Notes under the pieces: model-generated
Told to the model about the DNA's origin: nothing
Seen by the model: only the letters and a program-made list of their open reading frames with translations
Database searches by the model: none
In this document: piece after piece, positions 22,860-33,745 of the stretch
Numbering within the stretch: the first letter of the stretch is position 1
How the letters are laid out: each line of letters begins with the position of its first letter
DNA from: Mesostigma viride
Taxonomy: Eukaryota > Streptophyta > Mesostigmatophyceae > Mesostigmatales > Mesostigmataceae
Direction of reading: 5' to 3'
Length of the DNA stretch: 64,000 nucleotides
Assembly (NCBI GenBank): GCA_009746045.1
Contig: RPFO01000595.1
Span: 138,501-202,500, forward strand
Translations under genes and position numbers: made by a program

Positions 22860-24131
22860 GACACGAGGACACAGTAAACTGGACAGGACATGCACGTGGT
22901 CGCAGTGGCCCCTGCCCAAAAGCCGCCATTTCACAAGCAGCCAACTGCCAAGCAACGTCGAAGGATTGTTCGTCGCAATGCTATGAATCTGTATAGTCGT
23001 ATAGACGGCAACATGCGAATTCGGCAGAGGACTACCCATTCCGGCTCAAACCATGTCTATTTTATTTGCCATCAATGAGTAATGCCGAATTGGTCGTTGG
23101 TCAACGGTTTAGTTTTCGTTGCTCAGTCGTTTCGAAGAGGTTTTATTTATAGGCAGCTGGCAGAATGACATACTTCGGAGGTCCTGGGGTAATGGGTTCT
23201 CTTGCGTCCTGGAATGTTGCTATTAAACATCTAGAGACACTGCATGACGGGAGAAAGTCCGGTTGCTGGCTTGGCTAATACCACACCGCGGAAGTACGGT
23301 GAAAGGTAGCGCGCTGACCAACCGAGAGTTCGAGTATATTTACAGATCTGCTGTTATAATAATAATGAATGTTTTGGCATTTTCTCAAGGGGAAATTCTT
23401 TTTTTCCCGTGCGAGCACGAGGACTGGCTGCTGATCAATTTTGCAACTCGTGCAGGCCCTTGATGAATCGAACTTGAGCAGCTGAATACTGCAAGCTGCT
23501 GGTGATGCTCACGAGAACGGCTATGTTGGCATTCTCGGCACCATCCATTGGAAACGTGCAGTCGCGGAACCTATTCCTGGTGAAATGAAGTTTCGGGCAA
23601 TGGGATTGCAGACTGGACCGGAAGTGGTCGAACCTTGACCCCGATGGCGGTGATGACCAGTTGTCCTATTGTGACACGCGATCGAGGCAATCAAAAGGTA
23701 AGAAGGGCGGGTGTTGTTGAGGCTGAAGCTGTTAAAAAATATGGGCTTAAGTGCGCATGCAGCATGACCAGGCGTGGACCCTGAGGAGGAAATCAAACTT
23801 AGCCCTGCACTTTCTTGGCGTACTTTTGGTTAAGCATTTGGCTGGCCGAGTGGCCGTTACCACAGTCCGTTGCTTACCACAGTGGCAGGAAGAAATTCGC
23901 TTTATTTGCAATGATGAACATGTTAATTGATGTGGGGAAGCATTTTTAGGTGATAGTACATTGCAACATCTTACTAGGGCCTATCTATAGATTTATCGTT
24001 GTGTGAGGCACACCAATCCCTATCCACAACTGTAGCGGCCATCCAGCTGTGTGAGACTCACTCATGCGAGCACATATGCTCGATTGGGTAATGCGTAGAC
24101 TAAGTACTAACAGAGGCAGGCCTCCCGACGG
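22860..24131. other. W core, no supported gene
   Basis: Mixed-composition sequence. A short plus-strand open stretch at 22890-23078 is rich in Lys/Arg (KPPFHKQPTAKQRRRIVRR), but nothing around it continues it. No tRNA, TIR or TSD could be supported. Confidence 0.4.
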
Positions 24132-24810
24132 CACCCACCCACCCACCCACCCACCCACCCACCCACCCACCCACCACCCACCCGCCCACCCGCCCGCCCG
24201 CCCGCCCGCCCGCCCACCCGCCCACCCGCCCGCCCGCCCACCCCCGCCCGCCCGCCCGCCCGCCCGCCCGCCCGCCGCCCGCCCGCCCGCCCGCCCGCCC
24301 ACCCACCCACCCACCCACCCACCCACCCACCCACCCACCCACCCACCCACCCACCCACCCACCCACCCACCCACCCACCCACCCACCCACCCACCCACCC
24401 ACCCACCCACCCACCCACCCACCCACCCACCCACCCACCCACCACCCACCCACCCACCCACCACCCACCCACCCACCCACCCACCCACCCACCCACCCAC
24501 CCACCCACCCACCCACCCACCCACCCACCCACCCACCCACCCACCCACCCACCGGCCACCCACCCACCCACCGGCCACCCACCCACCCACCCACCCACCC
24601 ACCCACCCACCCACCCACCCACCCACCCACCCACCCACCCACCCACCCACCCACCCCCACCCACCCACCCACCCACCCACCCACCCACCCACCCACCCAC
24701 CCACCCGCCCACCCACCCACCCACCCGCCCACCCACGCACCCACCCACCTGCACCTACCCACCTGCACCTACCCACGGGCCACCCACGTACCACCCACCC
24801 ACCCACCCAT
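24132..24810. repeat. (CCCA)n/(CCCG)n array
   Basis: About 680 bp of CCCA with CCCG-rich blocks at about 24180-24300 and scattered CCGG interruptions. The minus strand is (GGGT)n/(GGGC)n and should fold into G-quadruplexes. It abuts the right satellite arm of W. Long Pro-Thr/Gly-Trp reading frames here are artefacts of the repeat. Confidence 0.95.
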
Positions 24811-27800
24811 TTGAAATGTCGTATTCGCGCCTTCACGTCAAATAATCTTATGCTACTTGGCATCAGCCAGGGTGCCCTGCAGGTATCCAAAAATGTGCAA
24901 CGTTGCAAATGTGCTTTTTGCAGCATACCAAGGGCAGCTGCCGAGTTTGGCTGCAATCTTCAGGAGCTCATTTGCATGGTCTACGGTGCCTAAGCGGGCT
25001 GAAATCGTGCGACATCGTGGTTTTTATGCTACTAAACGTCACCGTTGGGACCCCTGCAGGTATCCAAAAAATGTGCAACTTTGCAATCCCTCTTGGGGTA
25101 CTAGAGAGACCTTAACCACCACATATGGGCCTATGTATGAGCAAAACTGCAGCTAGGAAAAATTGACATGTCGTATTTGCGCCTTCACGTCAATTATTTT
25201 TATGCTACTTGGCGTCACCCAGGGTGCCCTGCAGGTATCCAAAACATGTGCAACTTTGCACATGTTCTTTTATCAGCATGGCAAGAGCAGCTGCCAAGTT
25301 TGGCTGCAATCTGAGCTCATTTGCACGGTCTAGGGTGCCTAAACGGGCTAAAACCGAGCAAAAATGCGGTTTTTATGCTATTTGACGTCACCCAGGGTGC
25401 CCTGCAGGCATCCAAAAAATGTGCAACTTTGCACATGTTCTTTCTTTAGCATGGCAAGGGCAGCTGCCAAGTTTGGCTGCAATCTGAGCTCATGTGCATG
25501 GTCTAGGGTGCCTAAACAGGCTAAAATCGTGCCACATCGCGGTTTTTATGCTACTTGACGTCACCGTTGGGACCCCTGCAGGTATCCAAAAAATGTGCAA
25601 CTTTGCAATCCCTCTTGGGGTACTAGATAGACCGTAACCACCACATATGGGCCATGTTTAGAGCAAAACTGCAGCCAGAAAAAATTGACATGTCGTATTT
25701 GCGCCTTCACGTCAATTATTTTTATGCTACTTGGCGTCACCCAGGGTGCCCTGCAGGTATCCAAAACATGTACAACTTTGCACATGTTCTTTTATCAGCA
25801 TGGCAAGAGCAGCTGCCAAGTTTGGTTGCAATCTGAGCTCATTTGCATGGTCTAGGGTGCCTAAATGGGCTGAAACCGAGCAAAACTGCGTTTTTTATGC
25901 TATTTGACGTCACCCAGGGTGCCCTGCAGGCATCCAAAAAATGTGCAACTTTGCACATGTTCTTTTATCAGCATGGCAAGGGCAGCTGCCAAGTTTGGCT
26001 GCAATCTGAGCTCATGTGCATGGTCTAGGGTGCCTAAACAGGCTAAAACCGAGCAAAACCGCGGTTTTATGCTACTTGACGTCACCGTTGGGACCCCTGC
26101 AGGTATCCAAAAAATGTGCAACTTTGCAATCCCTCTTGGGGCACTAGATAGACCTTAACCACCACATATGGGCCATGTTTAGAGCAAAACTGCAGCCAGA
26201 AAAAATTGACATGTCGTATTTGCGCCTTCACGTCAATTATTTTTATGCTACTTGGCGTCACCCAGGGTGCCCTGCAGGTATCCAAAACATGTGCAACTTT
26301 GCACATGTTCTTTTATCAGCATGGCAAGAGCAGCTGCCAAGTTTGGTTGCAATCTGAGCTCATTTGCATGGTCTAGGGTGCCTAAATGGGCTGAAACCGA
26401 GCAAAACTGCATTTTTATGCTATTAATGACGTCACCCAGGGTGCCCTGCAGGCATCCAAAAAATGTGCAACTTTGCACATGTTCTTTTATCAGCATGGCA
26501 AGGGCAGCTGCCAAGTGTGGCTCCAATCTGAGCTCATTTGCATGGTCTAGGGTGCCTAAACAGGCTAAAACCGAGCAAAACCGCGGTTTTATGCTACTTG
26601 ACGTCACCGTTGGGACCCCTGCAGGTATCCAAAAAATGTGCAACTTTGCAATCCCTCTTGGGGTACTAGATAGACCTTAACCACCACATATGAGTCATAT
26701 TTAGAGCAAAACTGCAGCCAGAAAAAATTGACATGTCGTATTTGCGCCTTCACAACAATTATTTTTATGCTACTTGGCGTCACCCAGGGTGCCCTGCAGG
26801 TATCCAAAACATGTGCAACTTTGCACATGTTCTTTTATCAGCATGGCAAGAGCAGCTGCCAAGTTTGGCTGCAATCTGAGCTCATTTGCATGGTCTAGGG
26901 TGCCTAAATGGGCTGAAACCGAGCAAAACTGCATTTTTATGCTATTTGACGTCACCCAGGGTGCCCTGCAGGCATCCAAAATATGTGCAACTTTGCACAT
27001 GTTCTTTTATCAGCATGGCAAGGGCAGCTGCCAAGTGTGGCTCCAATCTGAGCTCATTTGCATGGTCTAGGGTGCCTAAACAGGCTAAAACCGAGCAAAA
27101 ACGCGTTTTTTATGCTATTTGACGTCACCCAGGGTGCCCTGCAGGCATCCAAAAATGTGCAACGTTGCAAATGTGCTTTTTGCAGCATACCAAGGGCAGC
27201 TGCCGAGTTTGGCTCCAATCTGAGCTCATTTGCATGGTCTAGGGTGCCTAAACAGGCTAAAACCGAGCAAAAATGCGGTTTTTATGCTACTTGACGTCAC
27301 CGTTGGGACCCCTGCAGGCATCCAAAAAATGTGCAACTTTGCAATCCCTCTTGGGGTACTAGATAGACCTTAACCACCACATATGGGCCATGTTTAGAGC
27401 AAAACTGCAGCCAGAAAAAATTGACATGTCGTATTTGCGCCTTCACGTCAATTATTTTTATGCTACTTGGCGTCACCCAGGGTGCCCTGCAGGCATCCAA
27501 AACATGTGCAACTTTGCACATGTTCTTTTATCAGCATGGCAAGGGCAGCTGCCAAGTTTGGCTGCAATCTGAGCTCATTTGCATGGTCTAGGGTGCCTAA
27601 ACAGGCTAAAACCGAGCAAAACCGCGGTTTTATGCTACTTGACGTCACCCAGGGTGCCCTGCAGGCATCCAAAAGATGTGCAACTTTGCACATGTTCTTT
27701 TATCAGCATGGCAAGGGCAGCTGCCAAGTTTGGCTCCAATCTGAGCTCATTTGCATGGTCTAGGGTGCCTAAACAGGCTAAAACCGAGCAAAACCGCGGT

Positions 27801-27965
27801 TTTTATGCTACTTGACGTCACCGTTGGGACCCCTGCAGGTATCCAAAAAATGTGCAACTTTGCAATCCCTCTTGGGGCACTAGATAGACCTTAACCACCA
27901 CATATGAGTCATATTTAGAGCAAAACTGCAGTCAGGAAAAATTGACATGTCATATTTGGCACAAA
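24811..27965 (-). repeat. W satellite, right arm, with ~522-bp higher-order repeat
   Basis: About 18 monomer-sized units in the opposite orientation to 16.3-20.6 kb. The variant monomer with CGTTGGGACCCCTGCAGG recurs at about 25037, 25561, 26084, 26606, 27298 and 27820: spacings of 522-524 bp with one of 692 bp (one extra ~172-bp monomer). This is a three-monomer higher-order repeat. Confidence 0.9.
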
Positions 27966-28142
27966 ATGCCCTGAAAAGCACCTTCACGTCAATTTTCTGA
28001 CACAAGCCATGAAAAATTTTTGGTCAGAACATTGTTTTGGTGTTTTTCCCAACCATATGCGTCATTGAAGACCAAAAAACGCATATCTCAAAAAATTTGG
28101 CTTTGGTAAATGCAAATTTACCAAACCTACGGGTGTTTGGGG

Positions 28143-28751
28143 CCCGGCGGACAAGATTTCTTTTCTCAGACGCTGCAAGCGGCTCAAGAAGACTCTCTTC
28201 ACCCTTGACGACGACTAGTTGACCCTGGCGCAGCAACAACGGCGACGGGAGCTATGGCCGACCTACCTCCAGCTCCGGCAGACCAAGGCGGGCCAGCCGG
28301 TGTACTGGAAGGGGGCGGCCATCTACGTCGGCCACAAGCCCTGGCAGGCGACCCCCGCGGCCCCAGCGACTCCAGACGCCCCAGCTTAGGGGAATACAGC
28401 AGTAGTAGTGTAGCATAGATAGACCGTGGCCATGTACATGTACGCCTCCTAGAGGCACTATTCCAGCTAAGCCATGCGCTTTATTTAATCATGTACATGT
28501 GTGCCTATGATGAGCCACACTCCAGATGATGCCTAGCTTTATTTAGTAATGTTGTGCCCATGCAGGGAGTAACTCTCTGCTGAGACGGCCATGCCCTAGC
28601 TTTTGTATAGCTATGCTGATCTTCCCCCCCATGACAGGCTCCCCCTTCGCTGGGCATAGCTTGAAGATCATGGGGATGCAAGTGCCTTGGTGCACCTAGA
28701 GCAAGGGTCCTTTACATCCCCACCCTTGCAGGAAGTAGCTTAGGATGTATT
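28143..28751 (+). pseudogene. Family B ORF1, copy 1, C-terminal segment and 3' UTR
   Basis: Resumes copy 1 after W at CCGGCGGACAAG: ADKISFLRR, LKKTLFTLDDD (an extra TAG follows), AQQQRRRELWPTY, VYWKGAAIYVGHKPW and stop near 28388. The 3' UTR matches that of 17253-19140 up to TTAGGATGTATT (28740-28751), where a minus-strand family B copy is inserted. Confidence 0.7.
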
Positions 28752-29380
28752 AATTAATTAATTAATTAATTATCAACATCACTCCGTTGGGAGTAGATGT
28801 AGCACATAGCCCTGAGAAGGGGCATATGGCTTTTAATACATTCTAGGCTACTTCATGCAAGGGTGGGAATGTAAGCTACCCCTGCTCTAGGTGCACCAGG
28901 GCACCCGCACCCTCATGGTCTATCACGCTATGCCCGGGTAAGGGGGGGAGCATGCCTGTGAGGGGGAAGATCATCATGGCTATACAGAAACTAGAGCGTG
29001 GCATCTCAGCAGAGAGCAGCCCTCTGCATGGGCACAGCATTACTAAATAAAACTAGGCATCGTCTGGAGTGTGGCTCATCATAGGCACACATGTACATGA
29101 GTAAAAAGGCTAGGCCTCAGCTGGTATAGTGCCTGTAGTAGGCGGGCATGTACAAGGCCACTGTCTAACTATTCTACACTACTGCTGTATTCCCCTAGGC
29201 GGGGGCTGGAGTTGCTGGGGCCGCGGTGGTCGAGGGGGTCGCTTGCCAGGGCTTGTGGCCGACGTAGATGGCCGCCCCCTTCCAGTACACCGGCTGGCCC
29301 GCCTTGGTCTGCCGGAGCTGGAGGTAGGTCGGCCATAGCTCCCGTCGCCGTTGTTGCTGTGCCAGGGTCAAGTCGTCGGA
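28752..29380 (-). mobile_element. 5'-truncated family B element (minus)
   Basis: Minus strand: ORF1 C-terminus (29378-29192, ending WKGAAIYVGHKPW), the full 3' UTR, a hairpin end near 28785 and an (AATT)n tail. TTAGGATGTATT occurs on both sides (28740-28751 and 29382-29393), consistent with a 12-bp TSD. Confidence 0.65.
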
Positions 29381-29716
29381 TTAGGATGTATTAATTAATT
29401 AATTAATTATCAACATCACTCCGTTGGGAGTAGATGTAGCACATAGCCCTGAGAAGGGGCATATGGCTTTTAATACATTCTAGGCTACTTCATGCAAGGG
29501 TGGGAATGTAAGCTACCCCTGCTCTAGGTGCACCAGGGCACCCGCACCCTCATGGTCTATCACGCTATGCCCGGGTAAGGGGGGAGCATGCCTGTGAGGG
29601 GGAAGATCATCATGGCTATACAAAAACTAGAGCGTGGCATCTCAGCAGAGAGCAGCTCTCTGCATGGGCACAGCATTACTAAATAAAACTAGGCATCGTC
29701 TGGAGTGTGGCTCATC

Positions 29717-30195
29717 CACTACAATACGCTTCCGCGGACACCTTTTTCAGCGGGGAAAGTGCCCCCGGGCTTCCGGGGCAAATTCAGCAAGCGCTGCGGA
29801 ACTTAGATACTAAAAATTCGTTTTTGGTTCGTACCGTACAGCCAATCATTTTGCGCCCGGATCAAATTGTGATCTGGGCACTGAACACGAAAATTTCAGC
29901 GGAACGTACGAAACACCAACGCAACTACAGAAAATTTTCAGTGACGAAACTGTAGTACCGTGTACCAAGCAAAATGTAGTAGGACTTCGCTAAATTCACG
30001 TTCGGAATTTTTCCCCGCAAGATTCCCCCGCAAGATTCCCCCGCACGACTCCCCCCGCTAGGTTCAGGCTCCAGTCGATGCTCGCCAAATGGCGCAAAAA
30101 AAGAAACATATGTTAAAATCAACGGTGCGAATCCTCGTTACCGCTCGGGTAACATTCTCACTCATTTCGCGTCTCCTACGAACCGTATTGCAGCG
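29717..30195. mobile_element. CACTA-like MITE (479 bp)
   Basis: Inserted in family B 3' UTR between GGCTCATC and TCATAGGC (intact copies read GGCTCATCATAGGC), giving a 2-bp TC duplication. The left end is CACTACAATACG; the right end reversed is CGCTGCAATACG. The interior has CCCCGCAAGATTC triplets near 30010-30045 and no ORF with coding signal. Confidence 0.65.
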
Positions 30196-30325
30196 TCATA
30201 GGCACACATGTACATGATTACATAAAGCGCGTGGCTTAGCTGGAATAGGGCCTCTAGGAGGCGTACATGTACATGGCCACGGTCTATCTATTCTACACTA
30301 CTACTGCTGTATTCCCCTAAGCTGG

Positions 30326-30655
30326 ACCTTTTCAGTGGTTTTCCATTTGCGGGTATTTCCTCGTAAATGGTGGGAGAGCGATCGCAGCAATGGTGCTCAC
30401 CACTAGACACTCCCGGCCAGTTAGGCTAGAAACACACGCCCTGATCAAGCATGCTGTTTCCGGCCCCACCGTCTAGGTCATCTAGTCGCTCCACACGTAA
30501 GCCAGCCATAATTTCAATGCACAAGGATACACATTTCCATCACCATTCATCTTCATCATCCTGAACGACTCGAAAACGCGGAAAAGATAACGGCAGGCTC
30601 GAGCTACCATGGTCCGGATTCTCCCGATTTCTGGCCTGCGCTGGTTGTCTCTTTG
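30326..30655 (+). mobile_element. Full-length 330-bp SINE-like element, 17-bp TSD
   Basis: GTATTCCCCTAAGCTGG at 30309-30325 and 30656-30672. The target is the 3' boundary of family B ORF1. Length and ends agree with 57767-58096. No ORF. The opposite strand carries GTTCGAGTC- and TAGCTCGAG-like words reminiscent of tRNA B and A boxes, but on the strand that truncation patterns argue against. Confidence 0.85.
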
Positions 30656-30672
30656 GTATTCCCCTAAGCTGG

Positions 30673-30888
30673 GGCGTCTGGAGTCGCTGGGGCCGCGGGG
30701 GTCGCCTGCCAGGGCTTGTGGCCGACGTAGATGGCCGCCCCCTTCCAGTACACCGGCTGCCCCGCCTTGGTCTGCCGGAGCTGGAGGTAGGTCGGCCATA
30801 GCTCCCGTCGCCGTTGTTGCTGCGCCAGGGTCAAGTCGTCATCAAGGGTGAAGAGAGTCTTCTCAAGCCGCTTGCGGCCGATTACAAT
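30673..30888 (-). pseudogene. Family B ORF1 copy 2, C-terminal piece
   Basis: Minus strand from 30888: RLEKTLFTLDDDLTLAQQQR, RELWPTYLQLRQ, VYWKGAAIYVGHKPW, stop near 30664. It is separated from the rest of its ORF (starting again at 34840) by nearly 4 kb of nested transposons. Confidence 0.75.
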
Positions 30889-32911
30889 TCGTTCAAGTGG
30901 CCCGCCGGAGCGGCTGTACAATTTTTCCCAGTGAGCGCGCTGCCAAGTGTACTTGTGGGCAAATTTTTAGGTGCCCCGTCACTTCGAGGTACTAAAAATT
31001 AGGCTACGGTACGAATTCAGCGAATTTCAGCGAATTTTCAGTCGAACCAAAGGAAGTGACGCCAACTACCAAAAAATTTCCGTTACGAATTTTCAGCCCA
31101 ACACTCGCGCAAAATGAAGTGACGGCAACTACCAAAAAGTTTCCGTTACGAATTTTCACTCCCACACGTTTGCACAAAAGGAAGTGACGGCAACTACCAA
31201 AAAGTTTCCGTTACGAATTTTCAGTCCCACACTTCGCGCAAATTTTAGTAGGGCTGCACGCAAGCTACCTTTCAAAATTTTGCGCTAGTATGGAACGCAT
31301 TTCATTCGTCTGGAGGAACGCTGCCCGCCAACTACCCCCGTTCAGAAAGTTCCGCCGAAATTTACCCGAGATTTGGAAATCTGAACGTCCGCGCAAATTT
31401 TAGTAGGGCTGCACGCAAGCTACCTTTCAAAATTTTGCGCAAGTATGGAACGCAATTCATTCGTCCGGAGGAATGCTGCTCGTCAACTGCCCCCGTTCAG
31501 AAAGTTGCGCCGAACTTTACTTGAGATTTGGAAATCTGAACGTGCGGTTGGAGTTTCGCGGGGAAACCCAAGTTCCCAAGTAATTCACCAATGACGCGCT
31601 TCGAACACTTGTCCGCTAAAACCTAAGCAGCCGCTCCGCCTGGCCACTTAAGGGGAGGGGACACCCCTAAAGGGCACTTTTCTGGAAACCATACCTATGC
31701 ATGTGCTAAAAATCCAATCATGATTGGGGACCATAAATATGATAAAAAAAAATTTTTCCAGCCACTTGGGGGTGGTACTAGCCCCCACCATACACCGGTT
31801 ACGCGCTAAAAATAGAAAAAGACGCTATTTTAGTCACATTTTTCCTAGGACAATGGGCAAACATATTGGGACCAAATCATATATTCCCGCATAGTTCCCC
31901 CACTTTTGAGAAAGCCTGCCTAATTTTGAGCACAAAATAATGATGTTTAGACACATTGATGGATTTTCCCGCAAAAAGGGTCCTTTTTTAAACAAAAAAA
32001 AATAAAACAAATCATAAACACATGCAATAGTGCCAAATCATATATTCCCAAATACTAGAAAGGGGGGGACATGCAGCCCCAAATTTTCAGGTCATTCTGA
32101 CAAGCGCAGCCCTATTTGATGGATATTCCTAGATTGCCACCTGTGACGAAGCTAAGGGAGGTTTTAGCTAGTATTTAACCACACTAACACCCCTTTATAC
32201 ATCTAAGCCTCATGAAAACTGGCCAAACCACATACTACCATTCTCTGCACATATGGTACCTCCTATGTTCAAGGTTTGACGCCATTCTGACAAGAACTGC
32301 CCAAGTTACAACCATTCCAAGACGGCCACCCATGTAGACGCTACAAGGAAATTAGAGTAACCATTTAGCCACACTAGCACCTCCTTCTTCATCAAAGACA
32401 TCTGCAAACTGACCAAAGCACACATAATCAACTCTTGCACGCTGACGGCAACGCATGCTCAATGTGGGGGGTCATTGCGACAAGAACTGCTCAAGTTGAT
32501 GGGTTTCCTATATGACCACATGACAAGGCACTAAGGACCACTCAGTAAGTTAGTAACCCCACAGTGCCACTTAATATGCCATCCAACATGCACCAAAACC
32601 ATGCAGAGTATGTTTACAAAGTACAAAGGGGTGGCCACGCACCTCATATGTCTTCATCATCCCTCCAGCATGGCCAGCCTTGTAAATATGTGCATAGCCT
32701 TGACGATGGTAGCCCCAACATGCCTAAGCAGCATTTCCTATGTTTCTCCCAGGTTAGAGTGTAAGGTTGATGCCAACCAAGATAATCAACACAACAACAC
32801 CTCCTAAACTGTCCTCCCCGGCATGGATGACAAACTGGGACTATGGAGGGCAAGGAACCAAGTAAGAACATGGTATATATAGCTTTTAGCTATATAACTT
32901 TTAGCTGCCGC

Positions 32912-33745
32912 GCCTGCTCGACGGGACGGAGGCCGCGACCGCTTCAAGTTGTTGGGGAGCTGGCTTCCCGACACCGCCGACGATGTGGACACCCGCATCG
33001 GCCTTGCCTGGGCCAAGCTCCGTTCGCTCACACCCTACTGGCGCTCGAAGGGCCTTCACGGGCACCGCAAGCGCATGCTCTTCAAGGTCCTCGTCCTCAC
33101 GGTGCTCACGTATGGCGCCGAGGCCTGGACACTCACACCCAAACTGGCAGCTCGGCTCGACGGCACAGTTTACAGGATGCTCCGGCAGGTCCTTAATGTA
33201 GGTTTTTCCGAGCGTCCGTCATCAGAGTCTTTGTATCATGGCATGCCTCGTGTTTCGGACGAGATTAGGCAGCGTAGGATAGCATTTGTAGGACACCTTG
33301 CACGCACCAGCCAGGTCGACACCACCCTCGGTCTGGCCGGCCCCCAGCGGCTTGGCCAGCCAGGGCGGCACATTCTGACCTGGCCTGGCCCCAAGGACAT
33401 TCCCAAAAGGGTAGGGAAACCTGTCACGAACTACGTTCAGATGTTGCTGGACGACCTATAGTGGTCCCAGCCCAGTTTGAGCACCGCATCCACTCTCTCT
33501 CCCGTCTTTGGACTGCCATGCAGGACAAGACGCGGTGGAAGAAGATTGTCAAGGCGCACACGCCCGACCCTGTGGGCAAGCCACCTCCCCCCAAGCGGAG
33601 GAGGCGTTTTGATGAGTAGTGCAGTTAGGATTTTCTAGATAGAGTTAGGATAGTTCGATCACGCGGCTTCCCATCCATCATGAAATATGTGCTACATGAC
33701 CTCCCCACGGAGGCATGTTATAATTTAATTTAATTTAATTTTAAT
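32912..33745 (+). pseudogene. 5'-truncated LINE family A (ORF2 C-terminus plus 3' end)
   Basis: Reads RFKLLGSWLPDTADDVDTRI, then LTYGAEAWTLTPKLAARLDG, RIAFVGHLARTSQVDTT and QPGRHILTWPGP, to a stop at 33459-33461. The remaining C-terminus (WKKIVKAHTPDPVGKPPPPK, Arg-rich end at about 33618) is in another frame, so one frameshift is present near 33455. The 3' UTR ends in the hairpin CCTCC-CCAC-GGAGG (about 33711-33724) and an (AATTT)n tail. Minus-strand fragments of the same family are at 12880-13030 and 39045-39470. Confidence 0.75.

Larger units (their letters stand above)
16210..28142. mobile_element. Element W: 11.9-kb TIR transposon with inverted satellite arrays
   Basis: It sits inside family B ORF1: the host reads ..AAGACCCC left and CCCGGCGGACAAG right, where intact copies read AAGACCCCGGCGGACAAG, giving a 3-bp CCC duplication. 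The ends are inverted: CCCTAAACACCCGTAGG at 16210 and CCTACGGGTGTTTGGGG ending at 28142. Behind about 100-150 bp of unmatched sequence, both ends enter the same subterminal module and then ~172-bp satellite arrays in opposite orientation (16.35-20.59 kb and 24.81-27.97 kb). The core (20.6-24.8 kb) holds a broken minus-strand ORF, SINE/MITE insertions and a CCCA array. A 3-bp TSD suits CACTA-like elements, but the termini are not CACTA, so the superfamily is open. Confidence 0.7.

Noticed and set aside
23283-23335. tRNA-like stretch GGTAGCGCGCTGACCAACCG..GAGTTCGAGT
   Set aside because: Looks like an anticodon and T arm, but the 5' half and acceptor stem are missing. Could be a pseudo-tRNA at most.
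23985-24993. Pro-Thr and Gly-Trp-Val repeat ORFs
   Set aside because: Products of the CCCA array, not proteins.
16586-27815. Many 60-140 aa ORFs beginning MHGLGCLNGLK or MCKVAHVLD
   Set aside because: They recur once per satellite monomer and follow the monomer sequence. There is no codon-level conservation beyond the repeat.
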